Shown here piece after piece: positions 30,113 through 40,700 of a stretch of DNA of 64,000 bases (its first letter is position 1; every line of letters begins with the position of its first letter). This DNA comes from an uncultured Clostridia bacterium (GTDB taxonomy: Bacteria; Bacillota; Clostridia; TANB77; CAG-508): assembly GCA_934141475.1 (NCBI GenBank), contig CAKPCG010000002.1:1-64000 (forward strand), read 5' to 3'. Both the position numbers and the translations under genes were made by a program. The notes under the pieces are model-generated. The model did no database searches. It saw only the letters and a list, made by a program, of their open reading frames with translations, and had not been told where the DNA came from.

Positions 30113-32860
30113 ATGAAAGATGTAGAATTATTTCCTCATAATGAAAAAGCATATCAAAAACTATTAAACTCACTAAAAACAAATAGATTTACAACAATAA
30201 ATCATGCTACAGGTACAGGTAAATCTTTTATTGCTTTAAAATTTATATATGAATTTAGGCAAAAAAAGGGACTTTATATTTCGCCAACATACCCGATAAT
30301 AGACCAATTAATGGATAGTTCATATAGTATTGGACTTACTCCAGAAGATCTAAATATAGATACAGTTATATATGGAAATCTTCAAGGGGTGGATATGAAA
30401 AAACTTTATGAAAAATACGATTATTTTATATTAGATGAATATCATAGAGCAGGAGCGAAGCTAGTCTATAAAAAATTAAAAGAGCTAAGATATTTTGTCA
30501 AATACGGAAATAAAGATAAAAAAGTTATTGGATTAACAGCTACAAGAAAAAGGTATTTAGATAAAGAAAGAGATATGACAGAAGAACTATTTGATGGAAA
30601 TGTAGCATCAGAACTATCACTTTCAGAAGCCATGCTTGAAAATTTGCTTCCAACACCATTTTATTATAATTCTAAAATTGCATGTAGAGAAGAATTAGAA
30701 AAAGCACAAAAAAGAATCGATAAAATGTCAGATGGAAAGTTTAAATCACAAAAACAAAAAGAACTAGACAAAGTTGGAGAAGAGATAAATAACGGCGCAG
30801 AAGATTATAGAAATATGATAAATAAATATATACAAAAAAAAGATGGTAAATACATAGTTTTCTGTGATAGCATAAGTGAGTTATACAAATACAGTGATCA
30901 GATTGACAGTTGGTTTAAAGATAAAGGAAAAGTAAAAAAATACATAGTTCATTCGAGAATTAAAGAAATGACATTAAAAGGAAATGAAGGAAAAAGTGGA
31001 AAGCAGATAAATAAAGAAACTCTGAAAAAATTCAATGAAGAGAAAGAAGGAATTTCAATTCTTTTATGTGTTGACGCATTAAATGAAGGAGTACATGTAA
31101 AAGGAATAGATGGAGTATTTTTATTTAGAAAAACATTATCTCCAATAATATATTTTCAACAAATAGGAAGATGTTTATCATTTTCTGGAAGAAATAAACA
31201 AATTCAAATATTTGACATGGTAAATAACTTTAAAAATCACTCTGCAATAGAACTAATATACCAAGAATTACATGAAGAATATGAAAGAAAAATTAAAGAA
31301 AATCCAGAAAATGCAGAAAAATACAAAGAAGTATTAGCTAGATTTAAAATAATGGACGAAACAAAAGAAATATTAGAAAAAATAAGTAAAATAGAAAGAA
31401 GCATAACAAAAGAAAAAATAATTGAGAGTAGAATTGACGATGCAATCAAAACTCTGCAAAATATTCCTAAAAATAGAGATTTTCAAAAAGAGCTATTTTC
31501 AAATACAGATATAAAAGCAGCTTATAAAAAAATAGATTTATATGCTAGTTATGTAAATAATGAACAATTTGAAAAACTATATAGTTTGAATATAATTTTA
31601 CCACAAGAATTGTCTATGTCAATTGAACAAAGAAAACAATATCTTGGCGAATTTGAAACTATAAATGAAAAAACAGTTGCTGAAAATAACAGATATATGG
31701 AAAGAATTATAAATTTTGTAAAAGAAAATAAAAGAGTTCCAAAAATATCTACAGAAAGTCAAGAAGAAACATTATTAGCTAAAAATTATTTAAGAAAAAT
31801 ATTTGATGCTGATAGTGAAAATATTGAAAAATTAAGAAATTTATATATACAAAATAAGGTGAAAATAACACCAATAGAAAAAATTGCACTTGGAATAAAA
31901 ATAAGCCAAAATGATGTTGATGCAATAAATAATTTGGCAAAAAAATATATTGCAAATGGTAAAGAACTTCCTATATATTTAAAAACTTCAATAGAAAGAA
32001 TGACAAGAAGATATGACTTAAAAGAAGGCAATGAGCTTTTAGATTTAGTTATTAAATCAGAAAAAATAAGAAGCGAAAACTATGAAAAACAACAAAAACT
32101 AAGGTTTGAAACCGTAGGCAAAGTAGAAGAAATATTACAAGAGCATATAAATAGTAGTTGGGATGAATTAGTAAATTTAGGAATTATAGAAATAGTAAAT
32201 AAATTTAAACCAGCAGATGTAACATATATTAAACGAAAATATGAAATTATGAAACAAAAAAATATTGAAAAAAAATTAAATATATTAAGCTTAGATAGTA
32301 TAGTAGAATTTTGTAAAAAACTTAAAAATATGACAGATGAACAAATAGACATATACTATGATTTGATTTCTAAATCTAATAACATAAATAATATTACAAT
32401 TGAACTTTTAAGATTTATAGAGCAAAATGATAAAAAGTTTCCTAAAAAAGAAAGCAATATAAAAGAAGAACGAGATTTAGCAAATAGATATTTGAAAAGT
32501 CCATATAAAGAAGAAATAGAAAAAAGAATTAAGCTAGTAATAAAAGATGATAATAAACTATGCAATATAAAAAGAATAATGTATAAAATATCTTTAAATG
32601 AAATTGAGAAAAATAACACAAAAACAGTAATTTTAAAATGTTTTAAATTTTTAAAAGAGAATGGAAGAAAGCCATTAATAAACAGTTTGGATGAAGAAGA
32701 AGCAAATTTAGCAAAACAGTATCAATATTATTGTATAAAAAATATAGATAGTGAATCTATGAGATTAATAGACAAAATATTTAACAGTAAAGATAGCTTT
32801 AAAAATGCCAGTAAAGAATTTTTTAAAAATCTAAAAAAGGCAGAAGGAATGGAGCCTTAA
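30113..32860 (+). CDS. Superfamily II DEAD/DEAH-like helicase with long helical C-terminus
   Basis: The protein has 915 residues. Helicase motifs: I at about 32-42 (HATGTGKSFIA), II LDEYH at about 108, III GLTATR at about 141, and the C-terminal RecA-like domain with QQIGRCLSF (motif VI) at about 347-355. This core resembles ResIII/type I and III restriction helicases and stand-alone DNA translocases. The remaining 500 residues are helical and unlike any domain I know, with local repeats (YLKSPYKEEIEKR, CFKFLKENGRKP) similar to helicase-associated repeats. It lies between an unknown coiled-coil gene and a sigma-like factor, which suggests a joint role in DNA or transcription. Confidence 0.8.
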   Translation: MKDVELFPHNEKAYQKLLNSLKTNRFTTINHATGTGKSFIALKFIYEFRQKKGLYISPTYPIIDQLMDSSYSIGLTPEDLNIDTVIYGNLQGVDMKKLYEKYDYFILDEYHRAGAKLVYKKLKELRYFVKYGNKDKKVIGLTATRKRYLDKERDMTEELFDGNVASELSLSEAMLENLLPTPFYYNSKIACREELEKAQKRIDKMSDGKFKSQKQKELDKVGEEINNGAEDYRNMINKYIQKKDGKYIVFCDSISELYKYSDQIDSWFKDKGKVKKYIVHSRIKEMTLKGNEGKSGKQINKETLKKFNEEKEGISILLCVDALNEGVHVKGIDGVFLFRKTLSPIIYFQQIGRCLSFSGRNKQIQIFDMVNNFKNHSAIELIYQELHEEYERKIKENPENAEKYKEVLARFKIMDETKEILEKISKIERSITKEKIIESRIDDAIKTLQNIPKNRDFQKELFSNTDIKAAYKKIDLYASYVNNEQFEKLYSLNIILPQELSMSIEQRKQYLGEFETINEKTVAENNRYMERIINFVKENKRVPKISTESQEETLLAKNYLRKIFDADSENIEKLRNLYIQNKVKITPIEKIALGIKISQNDVDAINNLAKKYIANGKELPIYLKTSIERMTRRYDLKEGNELLDLVIKSEKIRSENYEKQQKLRFETVGKVEEILQEHINSSWDELVNLGIIEIVNKFKPADVTYIKRKYEIMKQKNIEKKLNILSLDSIVEFCKKLKNMTDEQIDIYYDLISKSNNINNITIELLRFIEQNDKKFPKKESNIKEERDLANRYLKSPYKEEIEKRIKLVIKDDNKLCNIKRIMYKISLNEIEKNNTKTVILKCFKFLKENGRKPLINSLDEEEANLAKQYQYYCIKNIDSESMRLIDKIFNSKDSFKNASKEFFKNLKKAEGMEP

Positions 32861-32877
32861 AAAAGAAAGGAGAAAAG

Positions 32878-34897
32878 ATGGGTACTAAAGTTAGAGATTA
32901 TGAATTTGATGGAAATGATATAGACTATTATGAGCAAAATAATCAAGCTCCAACAGAAGAAACCAAAGCAAAACTAAATAAAAAAGCAGACAAACAAATA
33001 AATAATGGAAAAATAAAGTTAAGTTCAATATTAAACATTACAGAAAATGATGCAGAAAGAGCGTATTTATTTGATTATCTAAATAAAAAAGGAATAGAAA
33101 TAAGAGGACAAAATGTTACTCTAATGGGAGAACTTGAAAATTATAAGTATTTACCCAAAATGGAAGAAATCCCTTTACCAAAACCTTTAAAACCAGAAGA
33201 GCAAAAAAGACTATTTGTAGAATTAGATAAATTAAAAAAGCAAGGATTAGATGATACATCACCAGAATATAGAGAAATAAAAAATAAAATAGCAGAACAT
33301 AATATAAGACTTGCTTTATGGGTTGCAAGTGAAGTTAGAACTTATGATTACAATATAGAACAAGAAGATTTAGCTCAGATGACAGTTATGAGTATGCTAA
33401 AAGCAATAGACCAATATGATGTTAATTTCGGTGTAACATTTGCAAGCTATGCAGTAGAAATCATGAAACATAGTGCTTCTAGGAGTTGGAGAACTCTTGA
33501 TAAAAACAACCAATTATATCAACAAGAAAGATTTAGAAAATTTAAGAGAGCTAAAAGAGATTATGAGCAGGAATTTGGCAGAGAAGTTTCACTTTTAGAA
33601 TTTTTAGAAATGGAAAATATTGAAATTGGCGGAAAAAAAATAAACATTGCAAGAGATTTATTAGATTTAGGAGATAAATCAAGAGAAACTTTTAAGAAAT
33701 ATGTTAAATATCATTTAAGAGAGAGTTTAGATGGATTAAATGAAAATGAAAAATTAGAATTTGAAGAAAAACTAAAAAACACAAATACAAGTGAAAATAT
33801 AGGAAGAATTGAATATTTAGACGGAATTCCGGTAGCTGATGGTGTATATTTAGACGATGAAAGTGATTTAGATATAGAAGATGAAAAAAGAACTGACGAT
33901 GCGGCTATGAATACAGTTATAAGAACAGAAATGGAAGATCTAGTTGAGAAAATGATGGAAACTGCAAATCCAAATGAAAGAGAAAAAATATTTTTAGAAA
34001 AAAGATTTGGTGGTATAGATAATAAAAGAATTAGTGAAATTCGGAGAAGAAATGGGTATAAAGCAATCAACTATTAGAGGTGTATGGCAACTAATTCAAT
34101 CTAAAATGTGGAAAAATAATGAAATGAAATATGGTTACTTTAAAAATCCGTACCATATTTTGCATCATGAATATGCAAATGAAACTACACGTGAATATGA
34201 GGGGATTTTTGATGAACCAGAAGACAAACTAGAAATAACAGATGGAATAAGAATTGAAAATGCAAGCGATGTAGAAAAAGAGACTGAAAGAAATAGGGCT
34301 ATAAGGCCTAAAGCTGCACCACAAAATAATAGAAAAGAAGGTACAAAAAAAGAACAAGAAATTATTCCAGATGAAAAAACAGATGAAGTAGATGGCATAG
34401 AAACGCTAAAAGAAAATGTAAAAGATTTAAAAGCAACAAAAACACCAGAATTTTCAGAAGATGAAAGCATGGACATGATGGAAGAATTACTTGATAAGCT
34501 AGATGAAGAAAACCAAGAATCAATATATGGAGATATTTTAGAAAAAATCGAGGAAAAAGAAGCATTTCAAGAAACAAGCGAGGAGGAGATTCAAGAAGCA
34601 AGTGAAGAAGAAAAGATTCAAGAAGTAAATGGAGAACAAGAAATTCAAGAAGAAGTTCAAGATGATAAAAAAAGCCAAAAATCAATACAAATCGAAAAAT
34701 GTGAAAAAGCAAAAAAATCACAAAAAAGCAAACAAATAAATATCGAAAAAATAATGCAAGCATTAGCAGAAATAAAAGAATTAGATACCTTAATAAAAGA
34801 GTCATTTGAAGAAATAAAAGACGAAAAGGAAAAAGAAAGAAAAAATACAGATCTACAAGATAAGATGAAAAAAGTTAAAGAAGTAATAAAAGAATAG
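32878..34897 (+). CDS. Sigma-70-like factor with acidic tail, +1 shift at CGG in region 4
   Basis: The product has about 672 residues. Residues 140-205 resemble sigma region 2 (IRLALWVASEVR, QEDLAQMTVMSMLKAIDQYD, FASYAVEIMKHSASRSWRT). Residues 355-405 resemble region 4. Frame 0 runs to RISEI, then CGG (34042) and a stop ten codons later. Skipping the C gives RISEIGEEMGIKQSTIRGVW, a normal helix-turn-helix. The frame then continues for about 280 residues of acidic, Gln/Glu-rich coiled coil to 34897. Unshifted translation would leave out the recognition helix and the tail. The start ATG 32878 follows AAAGGAG. It lies 18 bases after the helicase. Confidence 0.8.
34042..34044 (+). other. CGG +1 frameshift site (sigma-like factor)
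   Basis: The in-frame CGG, codon 389, follows ATT inside the region-4 helix-turn-helix. The +1 codon GGA restores the usual Gly of the E-I-G-E-E motif. Confidence 0.85.
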
Positions 34898-34917
34898 GGA
34901 TTATAAGAGGAGATTTT

Positions 34918-35388
34918 ATGAAAATACTTGAAAAGATAAAAAGTTTTTTTAGAAAAATATTTTTAGACAAAAAAGTAAAGAAAATAGAAGAAAAAACTAA
35001 AAATACAGAAAAAACTGTAAATAATAAAGAAGAATTTTTTAAACTTTATAATAATGTTAAAAATGGAACCTGTAATTTAAACAAATTAACAGAGGAAGAA
35101 CAAGAAGATATAATAAAAATGCTAGATCAAGAAATAAAACTCAAAAAAAATAAACTTAATCAAAATATTACAGAATTGAATATGTTAAAATATAAAAATA
35201 GATCATATGAAAAAAATAGAATTTTAAAATTATATGATGATGTGAAAAATAGTAAAATAAGTCCATCTAAATTAGATAATGATGATTTAAAGAAAATTGT
35301 TAAATTATATGTAGAACAAGCAAAAATTCAGGATGAGCAACTAGAAAAAGAAATAGTTGATTTAGAAAAAAAGATTTATGTAAGCTAA
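34918..35388 (+). CDS. Hypothetical coiled-coil protein with a twofold repeat
   Basis: The 156-residue basic/acidic helical protein is unrecognised. Two copies of one unit are visible: LYNNVKNGTCNLNKL followed by a long helix (residues 41-83), and LYDDVKNSKISPSKL followed by a similar helix (about 101-140). The N-terminus is very Lys-rich with a short hydrophobic-basic stretch. It lies 20 bases after the sigma-like gene, so it belongs to the same operon. Confidence 0.7.
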   Translation: MKILEKIKSFFRKIFLDKKVKKIEEKTKNTEKTVNNKEEFFKLYNNVKNGTCNLNKLTEEEQEDIIKMLDQEIKLKKNKLNQNITELNMLKYKNRSYEKNRILKLYDDVKNSKISPSKLDNDDLKKIVKLYVEQAKIQDEQLEKEIVDLEKKIYVS

Positions 35389-35452
35389 AAACTTGAAGAA
35401 ATATAAAAAAAATGGTATCATAAATGTGAAATTTCTAAAAAAGGAGTAAATG

Positions 35453-36241
35453 ATGCAACAAATAACAAGTAAAGAAAACCAACTAATAAAGCATATTATA
35501 AAACTAAAAGATAAAAAATACAGAAAAGAATATAATCAATTTATAATTGAAGGTGTAAAAATTGTAAAAGAAGCTATAAATGAAAATGCAAAAATCGAAA
35601 ATATTATAGTAAGTAAAAATGCTTTAGATAGTGAATTGGTAAAAAAATACTTGGAAGAAGATTTAAAAAATATAGATTATATAGAAGTTCCAGAAAATAT
35701 ATTTAAGCTAATATCAGATGTTGAAAAACCACAAGGAGTACTTGCTATTGTAAATAAAGAAAATAAAAAGCAAAATGTAGACTATTCAAATTCTATAATG
35801 TTAGCACTAGATGATATTCAAGATCCAGGAAATTTAGGAACAATAATAAGAACAGCAGATAGTATAGCGTTAAGCCAAATTCTTATATCAAAAGGAACAG
35901 TAGATCCTTATAGTTTAAAAGTAATAAGATCAACTATGGGAGCAATATTTAGAATAAACATTTTAGAATGTGAAAATCTTTCAAAAACATTAGAAGAAAT
36001 TAAAAAGAAAGGCTATGACGTAGTAGTTACAGATTTAGATGCAAAAAAATCTATTTACGATATAAATTTAGAAAAAAAGGTAGTAGTAATAGGAAACGAA
36101 GCAAATGGAGTTTCAAAAAATGTAAAAAATATAGCTAATATAAAAACTATTATACCAATGCTTGGAAAAACAGAAAGTCTAAATGCTTCTGTTGCAACAG
36201 GAGTAATATTATATGAATATGTAAGGCAAAAAATAAAGTGA
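35453..36241 (+). CDS. SpoU-family RNA 2'-O-methyltransferase
   Basis: This 262-residue enzyme has an N-terminal substrate-binding domain (RKEYNQFIIEGVKIVKEA) and a C-terminal SPOUT knot with the three SpoU motifs: LDDIQDPGNLGTIIRTAD, VVVIGNEANGVS and IPMLGKTESLNASVATGVILYE. It methylates rRNA or tRNA ribose; the exact target is not readable from sequence. Two ATGs overlap (35450 and 35453), and the second has better spacing from AAAGGAG. It ends in TGA. It may have its own promoter in the 64-base gap before it. Confidence 0.9.
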   Translation: MQQITSKENQLIKHIIKLKDKKYRKEYNQFIIEGVKIVKEAINENAKIENIIVSKNALDSELVKKYLEEDLKNIDYIEVPENIFKLISDVEKPQGVLAIVNKENKKQNVDYSNSIMLALDDIQDPGNLGTIIRTADSIALSQILISKGTVDPYSLKVIRSTMGAIFRINILECENLSKTLEEIKKKGYDVVVTDLDAKKSIYDINLEKKVVVIGNEANGVSKNVKNIANIKTIIPMLGKTESLNASVATGVILYEYVRQKIK

Positions 36242-36266
36242 ATTTCACAAAAGAAGGGGAGATACC

Positions 36267-36764
36267 ATGGAAAAAGATAATAAAAAAGCTTATTCAGAAG
36301 TTATAGAAATATTAAAAATGATAGATGACGAAAAAAAATTAGAAGCACTTCCGATAGAAATGTTGGAAGTTCTTAAAAGTAAAAGAGATGTAGAATATAA
36401 ACCACAAATATCTAAAGAAATACCACTTGAAGAACAAAATTTGCAACCTGAAACACTTCCAATTTTATCTTGGATTACAATGAAATATTGGAAAGAAGAT
36501 ATAGAAAAAGAAGAAAATACAAAAAATATAGAAAATGCTGAATATATAAAAGAAAATGAAGCAAAAATTATAGAAAATCCAGAGCAAAAACAAGAAAAAG
36601 AAGTATTAGAACAAGAAAACAGTGCAAGTAATACTGAGGAAAATATAAATAATTTACCTATAGTACATAAAGAATTAAAATGGTATCAAAAAATCAAAGA
36701 AAAAATTCTAGAATTTATAAACAAAATTTTTAATAAAAAAACTAAGGAAGGAAAAACTCTATGA
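36267..36764 (+). CDS. Hypothetical acidic protein
   Basis: The 165-residue protein has an N-terminal helical part (EVIEILKMIDDEKKLEALPIEMLEVLKSKRD, with residues 20-40 most conserved-looking), a long Glu/Asn/Lys-rich linker, and a basic amphipathic C-terminus (KIKEKILEFINKIFNKK). No family is named. Its TGA stop overlaps the ATG of the next gene by four bases, so the two are translationally coupled. Confidence 0.65.
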   Translation: MEKDNKKAYSEVIEILKMIDDEKKLEALPIEMLEVLKSKRDVEYKPQISKEIPLEEQNLQPETLPILSWITMKYWKEDIEKEENTKNIENAEYIKENEAKIIENPEQKQEKEVLEQENSASNTEENINNLPIVHKELKWYQKIKEKILEFINKIFNKKTKEGKTL

Positions 36765-37609
36765 GACCAGTTATTGAAAAGAGAAAGTTTGAGTTAAGAC
36801 ATATAGTTTATATATTCATAATAATTATATCATTAATTGCTGTGGGAGTCGCAGTATATATGCAGTTTTTCAAAGATGAGGAACTAGGATTGATTTTTGG
36901 AATAACCAAAGAAGATGATGCTGATTACAAAAAATTAAAAGAAAACTTTTTAAATATCTTTGATAATACATTAAATGTAAATGAAGCATATAGTGGTACG
37001 ATAAAAAAGATAAAAGAAGATAGTGATATTATAGTTGTTGCATTTAATACTCAAGAACAAAAAGATAATTATACTGTTGATATAAAAATACCTTATTTTA
37101 ATATAGATTCAGAATTTGCAAGACAACAAAACAAACAAATAAAAGAAATATTCAAAGACAAATCAGAAAATGTATTATCATCTAATAGTAAAACAAATAT
37201 AATCTATAATGTAAAATATAAAGCATATGAGCAAAATGATATTTTATCTCTAGTTATATTATCAGAACTTAAAGAAGGAGATAGTAGTGAAAGAATTATA
37301 ATTCAAACATATAATTATAATTTAAAAACTAATAAAGAAGTTACAATAGATGATATTATAAAACAAAAAAATATTGATGAAAATACAGCAAATAGTAAAA
37401 TAAAAGATGAAATAAATCAAGCTCAAGAACAAAATATAAAACTTAATGAATTAGGATATAATGTTAATATAAGAGATGCAAATTCGGATACTTATAAAAT
37501 AAAAAATGCAAAAGAATTTTTTATTGGACAAGACGGATATGTATATATTATTTACCCATATGGAAATGACGAATTTACAAGTGAAATGGATATAGTAATA
37601 TTTAGATAA
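36761..37609 (+). CDS. Membrane-anchored DUF3298/RsiV-like protein
   Basis: The 282-residue protein has one membrane segment (residues 15-36), with the rest outside the cell. The C-terminal part (SSERIIIQTYNYNLKTNKEVTIDDI...FFIGQDGYVYIIYPYGND) resembles the DUF3298/DUF4163 region found in the anti-sigma factor RsiV and in the deacetylase PdaC. No anti-sigma region is seen at the N-terminus. Its place in an operon with a sigma-like factor is suggestive but not proof of an anti-sigma role. Confidence 0.6.
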   Translation: MRPVIEKRKFELRHIVYIFIIIISLIAVGVAVYMQFFKDEELGLIFGITKEDDADYKKLKENFLNIFDNTLNVNEAYSGTIKKIKEDSDIIVVAFNTQEQKDNYTVDIKIPYFNIDSEFARQQNKQIKEIFKDKSENVLSSNSKTNIIYNVKYKAYEQNDILSLVILSELKEGDSSERIIIQTYNYNLKTNKEVTIDDIIKQKNIDENTANSKIKDEINQAQEQNIKLNELGYNVNIRDANSDTYKIKNAKEFFIGQDGYVYIIYPYGNDEFTSEMDIVIFR

Positions 37610-37711
37610 AAGAAAAAATTAACAAATAAAGATAGATGAAAAATATTTACAAAAAAAATTAAGTAATATATAATAAAATCATGTAAAAATTATTAAGGGG
37701 GAACAATATAT

Positions 37712-40700
37712 ATGAAAACACAAAAGAAACTATTAATTAGTAGTTTAATACTAATTATTCTAATTAGTATTGCAAATCCTATATTTGCAGTAAATAATAC
37801 CAGATCATTTAAAATGGTTGATTATAGCGATGAATACAAAGAATGGCTAAATTTACCAGAAAATGAAAAAGAAAAAGTTTTGCAACCTAAGCTATTTAAT
37901 ATATCATCTGACTATGACAAAAATAGTGTAGTAAAAAAAATAAGATCTTTGAAAGCAAGTGCTACTACGGACAATAAATATTCTTTAAAAGATGTAATAC
38001 CAGAAAACGTTGTAGTAAGAGATCAAAAAAATCAAAACGCATGTTGGGCATTTGCAGCAATAGCAGCATTAGAATCTAATATTGCAATGTTAAACTATAA
38101 AAGTGGAGTTACTCCAAAAGTATATGATTACTCAGAAAGACATATGGAATATGGAACAAGTAGGATTTTTAAAGACAATAAAGAAAATGAAAAAGGATAT
38201 AACAGAAATCCAGGAACAGGAGGCTCTTGGTATTTAGCAGATTCATATTTAACAAATGGGATAGGGGCAGTAGATGAAAAAGATATGCCATTTGAAGATA
38301 ATAGTGACATAATAGATATATCGAGTATTCAGAAAAATGTTACAACACAAGTTTATGATATCAAAGAATTTTTAGCAACTGATAAGACAGAGCTTATAAA
38401 ACAAATAAAAGAACATGTGCAAAACAATGGAGCTGTATTTACTGGTTTACATGGAGCAAGTATTGTAGGAGAAGACTGCTATAATAAAGATACAGGTGCA
38501 GTTTATTGTAATGATTCAAAAAAATATCCTGCAAATCATGCTGTTGCAATAATTGGTTGGGATGACAATTATAGTACAACTAACTTTAATGAAAAATTAA
38601 GACCACAATCAAATGGAGCATGGATAGTAAAAAATTCTTGGGGTGAAAAATTAGATTATGACCTACAAGAACTTAAAGAAAAAATTTTTAATGATAATAA
38701 AGAATATTTACAAAATAATGGTATAAACAGTGCACAAGCTATACCTGATTCCGTAATTGAAAAGATAGGCTTTACAATAAAAGATGGAAGAGCAACAATG
38801 CCAGTTGGAGATAATGGAATAATGTATGTATCATACGAAGATTGTAATATTGGAGAAATGGTATATGGTATTGAAAAAGCTACAGATAAAGTAAATTATG
38901 ATTATTTATATCAATATGATGAAGTTTATCCAAGCAAACTATTAAATGTAGCAGGAACACAAAAATTATTGCTTTCATCTACATATTCAAAACAATCAGA
39001 TAAAAAAGAATATTTAACACAAGTAAGCTTACATTGCCCAGAAACATATATATGCAAAGTATATGTAAATCCCAATGGTACAAGTAAGGATTCAAAAGAT
39101 TTAACACAAGTAAGTTTAAAAAATGGTGAAGAAGTTACAGTTGGAGCTGGTTACCATACATTAGAATTTTCAAAACCTATTGAAATAAATTCAAGTGACT
39201 TTACAGTAGTTGTTGAAGTTAAAGGAACTAAAAATGATGGAACAAATGTGTTTTTAGAATCAAAATTAGCAGATGAAAATATATTTAGTAAGGTAAAAGT
39301 TGAAGCAAATAAATGCTTTGTAGGAGTAGGTACAGATTTAAGCAATATTACATGGTATGATACATCAAAATTAAAAGATGGTAATAATAACTTAGATAAT
39401 GGAGATTTAACAATAAAAGCTTTTACTGTATCAGATGTACAAGACGAATCTTTAAAATCAATAGAAATTACAACACCGCCTACAAAAACAACATATTTTG
39501 AAGGTGAAAACTTTGATAAAACAGGAATGATAGTAACAGCAAACTACAATAATGGAAAATCAGAAACAATAACAGATTATAACATTACAAATGGAACAGC
39601 ATTAAAAGAAGGACAAACATCAGTTACAATATCATATCAAGACAAAACTGTAAGTCAACCAATAACAGTAACAAAAAATTCAGTAACAAAACTAGAAATT
39701 ACAACACCACCTACAAAAACAACATACAAAGCAGGAAACAGTTTTGACAAAACAGGAATGGTAGTAAAAGCAACATATTTAGACAATTCACAAAAAGAAA
39801 TAACAGATTATGAAATAACAGATGGAGATGTACTAAAAAACGGACAAACAGCAGTTACAATATCATATGAAGGTAAAACAGTTACACAATCAATTACAGT
39901 AGAAGATAACCAAGTAACAAAACTAGAAATTACAACACCACCTACAAAAGTAAAATATGTAGTAGGTCAAAATTTTGATAAAACAGGAATGGTAGTAAAG
40001 GCAAAATATGAAGATAACACAGAAGTAGAAGTTAAAGACTATACAATCGAAAATGGAACTAATTTAACTAAAGACCAAAAAACAGTTACAGTAAAATATG
40101 AATCAAAAACAGTTGATCAAGAAATAACAGTAGAAGAAAAACAAGTCGAATCAATAGAAATGAGTAAAAAGCCTAGCAAAACAAAATACATGCAAAATCA
40201 AGAAAAATTAGATTTAACAGGTGGAGCAATAAATGTAATATATAATGATGGATCCAAAGAAGAAGTCTTATTAACAGCTGAAGGAGTAGAAGTAACAGGA
40301 TTTGACAATACAAAAGTTGGAACAAATACTTTAACAGTAACATATAAAAATAAAACAACAACATTTGATGTAGAAATAGAAAAAGAACTATTACCTAAAA
40401 ATTCAGATATGGGTAATGCAATATCTAAAATTTCAGCTTTAAAATTATATCTATTTACAGATAAAAGCGAAAAAGAATATATGACAATAGACACAAATGT
40501 AAGTGGAATAAAAAGATATTTAGATGAAAATGATAGTTATGAATACTATTATTATATGTCTACAAATAAAAATGAAAGCAAAATAACAGACTGGACCAAA
40601 ATAAAAGAAGAACAAAAAGCAGAAGATAAAATAACATTTATTGCAAATACAAATGAAATGGCAAACTTTGGCGACTTATCAGAATCAGAAAATGACGATT

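Noticed and set aside
39451..40390. CRISPR-like array
   Set aside because: The repeat units are 225 bases or more, entirely coding, in frame and encode Ig-like domains. No CRISPR array or cas gene was seen anywhere in the window.
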